Assembly: GCF_036226665.1 (NCBI RefSeq)
Contig: NZ_CP109007.1
Coordinates: forward strand, 5,062,501-5,126,500
Direction of reading: 5' to 3'
From: Streptomyces sp. NBC_00691
GTDB taxonomy: Bacteria > Actinomycetota > Actinomycetes > Streptomycetales > Streptomycetaceae
Length of the DNA stretch: 64,000 nucleotides
A model generated the notes under the pieces. It worked only from the letters and a program-made list of their open reading frames with translations. It did not search any database and had not been told where the DNA came from. Position 1 is the first letter of the stretch. Every line of letters starts with the position of its first letter. Made by a program: the position numbers and the translations under genes. This document shows positions 33,560 to 40,289 of this stretch, in pieces.

Positions 33560-34396
33560 ATGCGGTCCATCATCAGCAGGAAAGTACTCACCGCGGCGGC
33601 AGCGACCGGCATCCTGTCGCTGAGCGGCGGATTCGCCCTGGCCGCGAACTCCCACGCGGGTACCGGCGACGGTCCGGGCCCCGGCAACGCCGGCCATGTC
33701 CAGGCCCCGCTGCCTGCGGACGTCTGCGGAAAGAGCATGGAACTCGGCGGTTACGTCGCCGCGGCCGTCGGTGACCTCTGCGACCAGGCGGAGGGTCCCG
33801 GCGGCTACGGCGACGAGCCGGGTGAACCTACGCACCCCGGCGAGCCGACTCATCCGGGTGAACCCACGCACCCGCCCACGCACCCGCCCACGCACCCGCC
33901 GACCCACCCGCCCACGCACCCGCCGACGCACCCGCCCACGCACCCGCCGACGCATCCGCCCACCCACCCGCCGACGCACCCGCCGACGACGCCTCCCACG
34001 ACGCACCCGCCGACGACGCCGCCGACGACCCACCCGCCGACGCATCCGCCGACGACGCCTCCCACGACGCATCCGCCGACGCATCCGCCGACGACGCACC
34101 CGCCGACGACGCCGCCGACGACCCACCCGCCGACGACCCACCCGCCCACCACGCACCCCACCACGCACCCGCCGACCCACCCGGGTGAGTGCGAGGAGCC
34201 CCCGCCGGGTGAGGAGCCGGAGCCCGGTTGCGAGGAGCCGACGCACCCGCCGACCACGCCTCCCAGCACCCCGCCCGAGCTCCCCGACACAGGTAGCGGG
34301 CCGGCGCTCATGGGCGCGGCCGCGATCAGTGCCGCGCTGATCATCGGCGGTGGCGTCGTGTACCTCCGCGGCGGCCGGATCGCCCGCCGCCACTGA
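33560..34396 (+). CDS. Sortase-anchored protein with degenerate chaplin-like domain and (THPP)n stalk
   Basis: 278 residues: signal peptide 1-29, a chaplin-like segment (about 39-78) with Cys56 and Cys74, a stalk of Thr-His-Pro-Pro repeats (103-208), an acidic Cys-containing piece (ECEEPPPGEEPEPGCEEP), then the sortase signal LPDTG (241-245), a hydrophobic helix and the tail RGGRIARRH. The two Cys are separated by 17 residues, exactly as in the chaplins nearby, and the glycines 8 and 15 after the first Cys are kept, but the hydrophobic beta-forming residues are replaced. Long chaplins have the same plan: chaplin domain, hydrophilic spacer, sortase motif. ATG 33560 follows GAGGAAGAG. Confidence 0.82.
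   Translation: MRSIISRKVLTAAAATGILSLSGGFALAANSHAGTGDGPGPGNAGHVQAPLPADVCGKSMELGGYVAAAVGDLCDQAEGPGGYGDEPGEPTHPGEPTHPGEPTHPPTHPPTHPPTHPPTHPPTHPPTHPPTHPPTHPPTHPPTTPPTTHPPTTPPTTHPPTHPPTTPPTTHPPTHPPTTHPPTTPPTTHPPTTHPPTTHPTTHPPTHPGECEEPPPGEEPEPGCEEPTHPPTTPPSTPPELPDTGSGPALMGAAAISAALIIGGGVVYLRGGRIARRH
33866..34183 (+). repeat. In-frame Thr-His-Pro-Pro repeat tract
   Basis: Ten perfect THPP units (33866-33985) are followed by mixed TTPP/TTHPP/THPP units to 34183. Third-base changes are mainly synonymous. The encoded stalk carries about 25 histidines spaced every four or five residues. Confidence 0.93.
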
Positions 34397-34422
34397 CGCC
34401 GCCCAACGGCCGAGCGTCAACC

Positions 34423-34452
34423 GGGGCCCTCACCTTCACCGGTGAGGGCCCC
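34423..34452 (+). terminator. Terminator hairpin
   Basis: Perfect 12-base-pair stem (34423-34434 with 34441-34452) with six-base loop, after the sortase-anchored protein gene. Confidence 0.8.
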
Positions 34453-34513
34453 GCCCGTTGCTGCACATGGGGGAGTTCCGGCGACGTTCCCCCGAAGGTC
34501 TCGTTGTCAGAAC

Positions 34514-35026
34514 ATGACTCTGCGCTCTCACGCCGGCATGGGACTCCTCATGACCGCATTCGCCTCCGCCGCCCTGGCCGCCCCGGCCTCGGCCGTCGAG
34601 GCGCCGGTGATCGTCCCCCTCCAGGGGCTCGACCCGGTGCTCCCGATGGACGCCCCCACGGTGGCCACCGGCGTACCCGTCGCCATGCCCGGCGCGCCCA
34701 CCGGTTTCCAGAAGGGACTCGGCTCGCTGCCCGACGTCGCGCTGCCCAGCGTGCCGCTCACCGGCACCCTCCCCGCGACGGTGGTGGACGCCCCGCTGCC
34801 CGAGGTCCTGAAGGACAGCGAGCCCGGCCGCGCGCTCTTCGCCACCCCGCACTCGGAGATGGCCGCGGCCACCCCGGGCGCCGTCGTCGGCAACCCGGTG
34901 GTCGCCCCCGAGGGCGACGGCCTCGCGGGCCTTCCGGACCTCGCGAAGCCCCGGGTCGGCCTGCTGCCCCCGATGGTGAGCGGTGCGCTGGACTCCCAGC
35001 TCGGTCTGGCGCCCGAGTCGCACTGA
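34514..35026 (+). CDS. Secreted protein of unknown function
   Basis: 170 residues: signal peptide MTLRSHAGMGLLMTAFASAA... ending near ASA (residue ~27), then an acidic, Pro/Val/Leu-rich, Cys-free mature part with repeated LP-x2-P turns (GSLPDVALPSVPLTGTLPATVVDAPLPEV) and ending LLPPMVSGALDSQLGLAPESH. No domain recognised. The ATG at 34514 is taken because the signal peptide starts there; the ribosome site is weak (GAAGG about 14 bases away). Like its neighbours it is probably a surface or wall-associated protein. Confidence 0.7.
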   Translation: MTLRSHAGMGLLMTAFASAALAAPASAVEAPVIVPLQGLDPVLPMDAPTVATGVPVAMPGAPTGFQKGLGSLPDVALPSVPLTGTLPATVVDAPLPEVLKDSEPGRALFATPHSEMAAATPGAVVGNPVVAPEGDGLAGLPDLAKPRVGLLPPMVSGALDSQLGLAPESH

Positions 35027-35287
35027 CGCGGCGGACCGTCGCGAGACGGCACGCAGGGGCCGGCCCTCCGACCCCTTCCTTTGTTCGTTCTTCTGTGCGA
35101 TCGGCGGCTCAGTGGGTGAAGACACGATTCTTCCCCGCCACCGGAAGGGCTTTCGTTCGTTGCAACAAGAGGCTTGTCGCATGGCCGCGGCCCGCGTACC
35201 GAGGACGTCCCGTCGTATCCGACGGCGGACGGTTCTCGGGCCGCGGGCCATTTTTCGGTTTTCCTTCTTCTCTTTCGGCCCAACGGC

Positions 35288-35315
35288 CGTGACCCGGCCC
35301 GTGGTACGACGTTGA
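35288..35315 (+). promoter_or_regulatory. Sigma-BldN-like promoter for chaplin C
   Basis: CGTGAC (35288-35293), 16-base spacer, CGTTGA (35310-35315), 11 of 12 positions identical to CGTAAC-N16-CGTTGA, 55 bases before the chaplin ATG. It is the only recognisable feature in the 344-base gap 35027-35370; the rest holds nothing I can assign. Confidence 0.72.
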
Positions 35316-35370
35316 ACGGGAATGACGGCCGTGATTCCTGCGGTCGCTTTCCACGTCCAAGGAGTTCTTG

Positions 35371-35646
35371 ATGTCTCGCATCGCGAAGGCTGCCGCTGTT
35401 CTCGCCGGCACGGGTGCCGTTGCCCTCAGCGGAGCCGGCCTGGCCGTCGCCGACTCGGGCGCCGAGGCCGTCGCCGCCCACTCGCCCGGTGTCGCCTCCG
35501 GCAACGTCGTCCAGGTCCCGGTCCACGTCCCGGTCAACCTCTGCGGCAACACCGTCAACGTCATCGGTCTGCTGAACCCGGCGTTCGGCAACACCTGCAT
35601 CAACGCCGACGGCCACGACAACGGCGACGGCGGCTACGGCGGCTGA
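35371..35646 (+). CDS. Short chaplin with acidic C-terminal extension (chaplin C)
   Basis: 91-residue secreted chaplin. Signal peptide to about residue 27 (AVA), one chaplin domain SPGVASGNVVQVPVHVPVNLCGNTVNVIGLLNPAFGNTCIN with the two conserved Cys, then an unusual hydrophilic tail ADGHDNGDGGYGG not seen in the other two copies. ATG 35371 has AAGGAG seven bases upstream, better than the TTG just before it. It ends before a strong terminator. Confidence 0.94.
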   Translation: MSRIAKAAAVLAGTGAVALSGAGLAVADSGAEAVAAHSPGVASGNVVQVPVHVPVNLCGNTVNVIGLLNPAFGNTCINADGHDNGDGGYGG

Positions 35647-35660
35647 TCCCCCGTGACGAC

Positions 35661-35696
35661 CGTGTCCCCCCGATCCTGCCGGATCGGGGGGACACG
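35661..35696. terminator. Terminator hairpin
   Basis: Perfect 16-base-pair stem (35661-35676 with 35681-35696), TGCC loop, between the chaplin and the convergent tyrosinase. Confidence 0.88.
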
Positions 35697-35747
35697 TGTG
35701 TGCGGGGTGCGGAACCGCCCGGGGCACGGGGCCCTCCGGCGGGTCCC

Positions 35748-36614
35748 TCAGACGTACCGGTAGATCCGGCTGTGGTCGAACATCGACGTCGGCGTCACTC
35801 CCCAGGGCGCCATCGGCTCGTGCCGGGCCACGACCTTGCGGTACTGCGCGTCCCCGAGCGGCGGCGGCTCCGCGGGGAGGTACGCGGCGCCCGGGTTGCG
35901 CTGCTGCCAGCGCGACCAGACCAGGTCGACGAACGAGTGGTGCAGCCAGAACACCGGGTCGTTCACGGAGCCGCCGCCCAGCATCAGACCGCCGACCCAG
36001 CGGTGCACCCGGTTGTGGACGCGGAACCGTTCGTTGCCCCGGCCCGGCGCCCAGCCCTCCAGGCGGTTGCGGAAGCCGGAGGCGCTCGTCGAGTTCCACG
36101 GCGTCACGTCGTACACCCGCTCCCGCATCACCTCGTCGAGCTGCGCCTGCGTCGGCAGCGCGATCGGATCGCGGGGGCGGCCGAAGTCCCTGGTCAGGAA
36201 GCGTTCCTCGGTCATCGACTGGGTGATCGTCCAGCGCCCGGCGGAATGCGCGAAGGGCCCGGTCATCACCTGGAGGTCGGCGCGGCGCCCGTTGCCGCCC
36301 AGGAAGTCCTCGCCCCAGAGCGCGGACGCCGGAGTGTTGTCGCGGGTCCAGTCCCAGTACGGGACGGAGACCGTCGGGTCGATCCGGCGCAGGGCCGTCT
36401 CGAACTCCAGCAGGAACTTGCGGTGCCAGGGCAGGAAGCTCGGGGTCATGTGGGCGACCCGGAGCCGCCCCTCCCCGTCGGCCGTGTAGTGGTCGATATG
36501 GGTGCGGACGAAGCGGTCGTACGCCCCCGTGCGCTTGAGCTCCAGGACGGCGGCGACGAACTTCCGGCGCTCGGCGCCGGTCAGGTCGCGCTGGTTTTTA
36601 CGCGTGTACACCAC
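35748..36614 (-). CDS. melC2: Tyrosinase (melanin-forming copper oxidase)
   Basis: 288-residue type-3 copper enzyme oxidising tyrosine and DOPA to quinones that form melanin. CuA ligands lie in THIDHYT, VAHMTPSFLPWHRKFLLEFE; CuB ligands in HNRVHRWVGG and DPVFWLHHSFVDLVWSRWQ. PYWDWT and the placeholder region are intact. There is no signal peptide: it is exported with the MelC1 carrier. The start is taken as GTG 36614 (VVYTRKNQRDL), five bases after GGAGGGAG, which overlaps the end of the cofactor gene by 17 bases. It forms the standard melC operon. Confidence 0.94.
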   Translation of the reverse strand: MVYTRKNQRDLTGAERRKFVAAVLELKRTGAYDRFVRTHIDHYTADGEGRLRVAHMTPSFLPWHRKFLLEFETALRRIDPTVSVPYWDWTRDNTPASALWGEDFLGGNGRRADLQVMTGPFAHSAGRWTITQSMTEERFLTRDFGRPRDPIALPTQAQLDEVMRERVYDVTPWNSTSASGFRNRLEGWAPGRGNERFRVHNRVHRWVGGLMLGGGSVNDPVFWLHHSFVDLVWSRWQQRNPGAAYLPAEPPPLGDAQYRKVVARHEPMAPWGVTPTSMFDHSRIYRYV

Positions 36615-37011
36615 GCGGGCTCCCTCCCGTCGGGTCGGTGTGGACGCCATGGGCGGCGGCGAGCGGGGAGAGCCGGGCGGTGCCCAGCCCGTCCACGGCC
36701 GCGCGGACGGCCGCCAGCGGCGTCGGGCAGGACTCGTAGTGGTCGATCGGAGTGACGTAACCGCCGTCGGCGCAGCGCATCAGATGCAGGGGCCGGCCGT
36801 CGACGAGGGCCACCGGCTCGCCCCCGGGGCCGGAGCGGCCCAGGAGGTGACGGCCCCCGTACATCTCGTCGAAGGCGTGCGGATCGCGCGCGTTCCCCGC
36901 GGGCGCTCCGGAGGGTGGGCGGGTCGTGATGCGCCCGAGGGCGCCCCCCGTGAAAGCGGTGACGGCCAGCGCGAAGAGGGACCGCAGTGCGACGCGGCGC
37001 GGGACGATCAT
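36598..37011 (-). CDS. melC1: Tyrosinase co-factor / copper chaperone MelC1
   Basis: 137-residue chaperone that delivers copper to apotyrosinase and takes it out through the Tat pathway. The N-terminus MIVPRRVALRSLFALAVTAFTGGALG has the twin arginine and hydrophobic core. The mature part has FDEMYGGRHLLG, the His-rich copper-binding segment and LHLMRCADGGYVTPIDHYESCPTPLAAVRAAVDGLG, typical of MelC1. ATG 37011 follows GAGGAG. It precedes and overlaps melC2. It is divergent from the DUF5949 gene. Confidence 0.93.
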   Translation of the reverse strand: MIVPRRVALRSLFALAVTAFTGGALGRITTRPPSGAPAGNARDPHAFDEMYGGRHLLGRSGPGGEPVALVDGRPLHLMRCADGGYVTPIDHYESCPTPLAAVRAAVDGLGTARLSPLAAAHGVHTDPTGGSPRGVHA

Positions 37012-37159
37012 GAGTGATCTCCTCGGGGTCGGGGGAGCCCTCAGGGCACAACGATGAAAACCCGGGTTCGTTGCGCCGGAAATGCCAGCGGCGTGAATGT
37101 CGGCCGTTCGAGTGAAAACGGCGCGGGGAAAGGGTGGTTGGAGCATTAGCATCCGATTC

Positions 37160-37663
37160 ATGACCACTTCCAACGTCGTTTCCTCGGCGCGCAGCGCCTC
37201 TCCGCTGGGAACTCTCACGGTGATCCCGTGGTCCAGCGAGCCCTCCGCCGATGCGGCGGGTACGCCGTTTCTCATGGCGTATTCGCTCGGCGACGGCCGG
37301 GACGGACCGGAGGCCGGTCAGCAGGCCATGCGGACCGCCCTGGAGGCCATGGGCCTCTCCGTCGGCGACCGGCTCTTCGATCTGGACAAGGACGCCGGGA
37401 TCTCCGCCTCCCTGCTCGTTGAGGGCGGCTCCGTCGTCCTCAACCTGCCGTTCCTCAAGGTGCAGTGCCCGGTGCCCGACGAGTGGCAGGAGGCGGCCCG
37501 CGAGCGCGGCCAGGTCTACCTGATCTGCTCCCTGCGGCCCTGGCCCGAGGCGGTCCCCGGACAGCCGGTCGACGAGGCGCGGCTGCGGGCGTTCGTCTCC
37601 GACGAGGAGATGCTCAAGGAGAGCGCCCACGTCCTGATGCCCGTCCGGCGTCTGCAGGGCTGA
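37160..37663 (+). CDS. DUF5949-like conserved hypothetical protein
   Basis: 167-residue cytosolic protein of a Streptomyces-restricted family (DUF5949 by my recollection). Conserved-looking segments are LGTLTVIPW, PFLMAYSLGDGRDGPEAG, LNLPFLKVQCPVPDEW and DEARLRAFVSDEEML. No catalytic motif or membrane segment. The ATG at 37160 gives a sensible N-terminus; the upstream site is weak. Twenty bases before the VKOR gene, so possibly one operon with it and the GH26-like gene. Confidence 0.65.
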   Translation: MTTSNVVSSARSASPLGTLTVIPWSSEPSADAAGTPFLMAYSLGDGRDGPEAGQQAMRTALEAMGLSVGDRLFDLDKDAGISASLLVEGGSVVLNLPFLKVQCPVPDEWQEAARERGQVYLICSLRPWPEAVPGQPVDEARLRAFVSDEEMLKESAHVLMPVRRLQG

Positions 37664-37682
37664 GCGGGAAGGGGGTCGCGTC

Positions 37683-38336
37683 ATGGCGACGGTGAACGTA
37701 CGGGGCGGGGTGCCGGACCAGCGGCAGGAGCGGGAGGAGTCCGCGCGGGGGACCGCGGGGACGATCGGCGCGAGCCGGGCCCTCGCCTGGCTGCTGATGA
37801 TCACCGGGGCGGCGGGCGTGCTGTCCGGCTGGGTGATCACGATCGACAAGTTCAAGCTGCTCGAGGACCCCGGCTTCCAGCCCGGGTGCAGCCTCAACCC
37901 GGTCGTGTCCTGCGGCAACATCATGAAGAGCGAGCAGGCAGGGGTCTTCGGCTTCCCCAACCCGATGCTCGGCCTCGTCACGTACGCCGTCGTCGTCGCC
38001 CTCGGTGCCGGGCTCCTCGCCGGGGCCCGCTACCGCGGCTGGCTCTGGCTCGGCCTCAACGCCGGCATGCTCTTCGGCGTCGGATTCTGCACCTGGCTGA
38101 TGTACCAGTCTCTGTACGAGATCAACTCGCTGTGTCTGTGGTGCTGCCTGGCCTGGGTCGCCACCATCGTCATGTTCTGGTACGTCACCGCGCACAACGT
38201 GCGGCACGCGACGATCCCCGCCCCGGCGGGCGTGCGGACCTTCCTCGGCGAGTTCACCTTCGCCCTGCCCGTCCTGCACATCGGGATCATCGGGATGCTG
38301 ATCCTGACCCGGTGGTGGGAATTCTGGACGAGCTGA
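37683..38336 (+). CDS. VKOR-family membrane thiol oxidoreductase
   Basis: 217-residue polytopic protein of the vitamin K epoxide reductase family, which in actinobacteria replaces DsbB and reoxidises secreted DsbA-like enzymes with menaquinone. The paired cysteines of the loop (C69 and C77 in QPGCSLNPVVSCG) and the active-site CLWC (C151-C154) are present, with a further C155. Four to five helices. The stop is one base away from the GTG of the GH26-like gene, so the two are likely translated together. It should help disulfide formation in exported proteins, perhaps including that enzyme. Confidence 0.9.
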   Translation: MATVNVRGGVPDQRQEREESARGTAGTIGASRALAWLLMITGAAGVLSGWVITIDKFKLLEDPGFQPGCSLNPVVSCGNIMKSEQAGVFGFPNPMLGLVTYAVVVALGAGLLAGARYRGWLWLGLNAGMLFGVGFCTWLMYQSLYEINSLCLWCCLAWVATIVMFWYVTAHNVRHATIPAPAGVRTFLGEFTFALPVLHIGIIGMLILTRWWEFWTS

Positions 38337-38337
38337 C

Positions 38338-39354
38338 GTGAGACGTCCCCTTCCCGGGCCGCGGGCCGCACTTCTCGTGCTGCTCGCGGCCGTTCTCGTG
38401 CTCCTGCTGCCGTACGACCGGATCCTGCCCGGCGAGCGGGACACCGGGACCGGGGCGGAGCCGGACCAGCGGCCGCTGCCCGGGGTGCCGTCCGGGTTCT
38501 TCACCGGCTCCGACGAGGCCGGGGTGCGCAGGATCGCCCAGGCGCAGGCCTGGCTCGGCGGCGGGTCGCTGACCGTCGGGCACACCTATCTGCCGGGCGA
38601 CCGCTGGTCCAACATCGAGGGCCATGCGGCGCTCTTCGAGCCCTGGGCGCGCTGGAAGGAGGCGCGGCCGGGGCGTCTCTTCGTGCTCAACGTGCCGATG
38701 ATGGACCGGAGCGAGGCGGGGCTGTCGGACGCCGAGGTGCGGGCGGGGCTGCGGCGCGGCGCGTCCGGTGCCTTCGACGGCCATTTCCGGACGCTCGGGG
38801 AGCGGCTGGTGGAGCACGGGCTCGGGGAGGCGGTCCTGGTGCTCGGCTGGGAGATGAACGGCACCACGTACAGCCATCGCTGCGGGCCGGACCCGGAGGC
38901 CTGGAAGGCGTACTGGCGCCGGGTCGTCGAGGTGATGCGGGGAGTGCCGGGGCAGCGGTTCCGCTTCGACTTCACGCCGAGCCGGGGGCGGGACGCGGTG
39001 GAGTGGCCGCGCTGCTACCCGGGGGACGACGTCGTCGACATCATCGGGATGGACGCGTACGACCAGCCCGCGGGGCTCTCCTTCGAGGACCAGGTGGCCG
39101 AGGAGTACGGGCTCGCGCACCAGGTGCGGTTCGCGGCGGAGCACGGCAAGCCGGTCTCGTACCCGGAGTGGGGGCTCTTCCGGAACGGCGACAACCCGGC
39201 GTACGTGCGGGGGATGCTCGACTGGTTCGCGGTCCACCGGCCCGTCTACCAGACGGTCACCGACTACTGCCCGCACGGGGTGTGGGGGTGCGCCGACAAT
39301 CCCGAGTCGGCGCGGGTGGTCAGGAAGGCGCTGGGAGGGCAGGCCGGGCCGTGA
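38338..39354 (+). CDS. GH26-like glycoside hydrolase (paralogue of 18661-20352)
   Basis: 338 residues: a signal anchor (residues 8-26), a short linker, and the same (beta/alpha)8-type domain as the protein at 18661-20352, with about two-thirds of the aligned residues identical by eye. Candidate catalytic glutamates are E172 in GWEMNG and E277 in SYPEWG. The four Cys (HRC, PRC, DYCPHGVWGC) are conserved between the paralogues. It lacks the EPKP stalk and may stay membrane-tethered. GTG 38338 starts one base after the VKOR stop. Substrate unknown; a mannan- or related beta-glycan is the family expectation. Confidence 0.85.
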   Translation: MRRPLPGPRAALLVLLAAVLVLLLPYDRILPGERDTGTGAEPDQRPLPGVPSGFFTGSDEAGVRRIAQAQAWLGGGSLTVGHTYLPGDRWSNIEGHAALFEPWARWKEARPGRLFVLNVPMMDRSEAGLSDAEVRAGLRRGASGAFDGHFRTLGERLVEHGLGEAVLVLGWEMNGTTYSHRCGPDPEAWKAYWRRVVEVMRGVPGQRFRFDFTPSRGRDAVEWPRCYPGDDVVDIIGMDAYDQPAGLSFEDQVAEEYGLAHQVRFAAEHGKPVSYPEWGLFRNGDNPAYVRGMLDWFAVHRPVYQTVTDYCPHGVWGCADNPESARVVRKALGGQAGP

Positions 39355-39391
39355 GGGACCGGCCGTTCGCGTGTGCTCTCCCCGGGTCCGG

Positions 39392-40093
39392 TCAGGCGTG
39401 CTGGTAGGCGACCAGGGAGATGCCGACGTAGTGGACGATGAAGGCGGCCAGCGTCAGCGAGTGGAAGACCTCGTGGAAGCCGAACCAGCGCGGTGAGGGG
39501 TTCGGGCGCTTCATGCCGTAGATGACGCCGCCCGCGCTGTAGAGCAGTCCGCCGACGATGACGAGGACGAGGACGGCGATGCCGCCCGCGCGCATGAAGT
39601 CGGGCAGGAAGAAGACCGCGGCCCAGCCCATCGCGATGTAGCAGGGCGTGTACAGCCAGCGCGGGGCGCCGACCCAGAAGACCCGGAAGGCGATGCCGGC
39701 GAGGGCCGCCGCCCAGACCGCCCACATGAGCGGGCGGCCGGTGGAGTCGGGGAGCAGCAGCAGGGTGAGCGGGGTGTAGGTGCCGGCGATGATCAGGAAG
39801 ATGTTGGCGTGGTCGAGGCGGCGGAGCACGGCCTCGCCGCGCGGGCCCCAGTCGCCGCGGTGGTACAGCGCGCTGATGCCGAAGAGCAGGCAAGCGGTGA
39901 GGACGTAGATCCCGCAGGCGATGCGGGCGCGGGGCGAGTCGGAGAGGGCCACCAGGACCAGACCGGCGACGATCACGGCGGGGAACATCCCCGCGTGCAG
40001 CCATCCTCTGAGCCGGGGCTTCAGCGGGAGCGACGGGGGTTCGCCGACTGCGTTCGGCTCGATCGGGGTCACTTCCGGCGTGGCTGCAGTCAT
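39392..40093 (-). CDS. Hemolysin III / PAQR-type membrane protein
   Basis: 233-residue protein with seven predicted helices of the hemolysin III (TrhA/YqfA) family. Family residues are SALYHRGDWGP near residue 75, RLDHANIFLIIAGTYTPLTL, and the C-terminal HEVFHSLTLAAFIVHY, whose histidines plus the early His/Asp would bind zinc in the PAQR fold. The TrhA group has been linked to membrane homeostasis rather than haemolysis. ATG 40093. It is divergent from pckG over 196 bases. Confidence 0.88.
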   Translation of the reverse strand: MTAATPEVTPIEPNAVGEPPSLPLKPRLRGWLHAGMFPAVIVAGLVLVALSDSPRARIACGIYVLTACLLFGISALYHRGDWGPRGEAVLRRLDHANIFLIIAGTYTPLTLLLLPDSTGRPLMWAVWAAALAGIAFRVFWVGAPRWLYTPCYIAMGWAAVFFLPDFMRAGGIAVLVLVIVGGLLYSAGGVIYGMKRPNPSPRWFGFHEVFHSLTLAAFIVHYVGISLVAYQHA

Positions 40094-40289
40094 GGAACGG
40101 AATCGTACCTACGGGCCCGTAGGTCGCGGATACGAGTGGCGATGCTCACATGTGCGCGCCCCTGGACATATGGGCGGATCCGTCGGATGATCAAATGAGT
40201 GCGGTCGGCACCGGATGAGCAGCTACGAAGCATCCGGGTCGCGGCCCCCACGGGGCACACACCAAAAAACCCCTCTACAAGGAGCAATC

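Noticed and set aside
33866..34183. Possible non-coding tandem repeat array
   Set aside because: The units keep the reading frame of a gene with signal peptide before it and a sortase signal after it.
12399..35646. Recent mobile island carrying the surface genes
   Set aside because: No integrase, transposase, tRNA att site or shift in base composition was seen; developmental surface genes are native to Streptomyces.
40215..40289. Longer N-terminus of pckG from ATG 40215
   Set aside because: The GTG at 40290 has a strong AAGGAG, and the upstream residues look unlike PEPCK.
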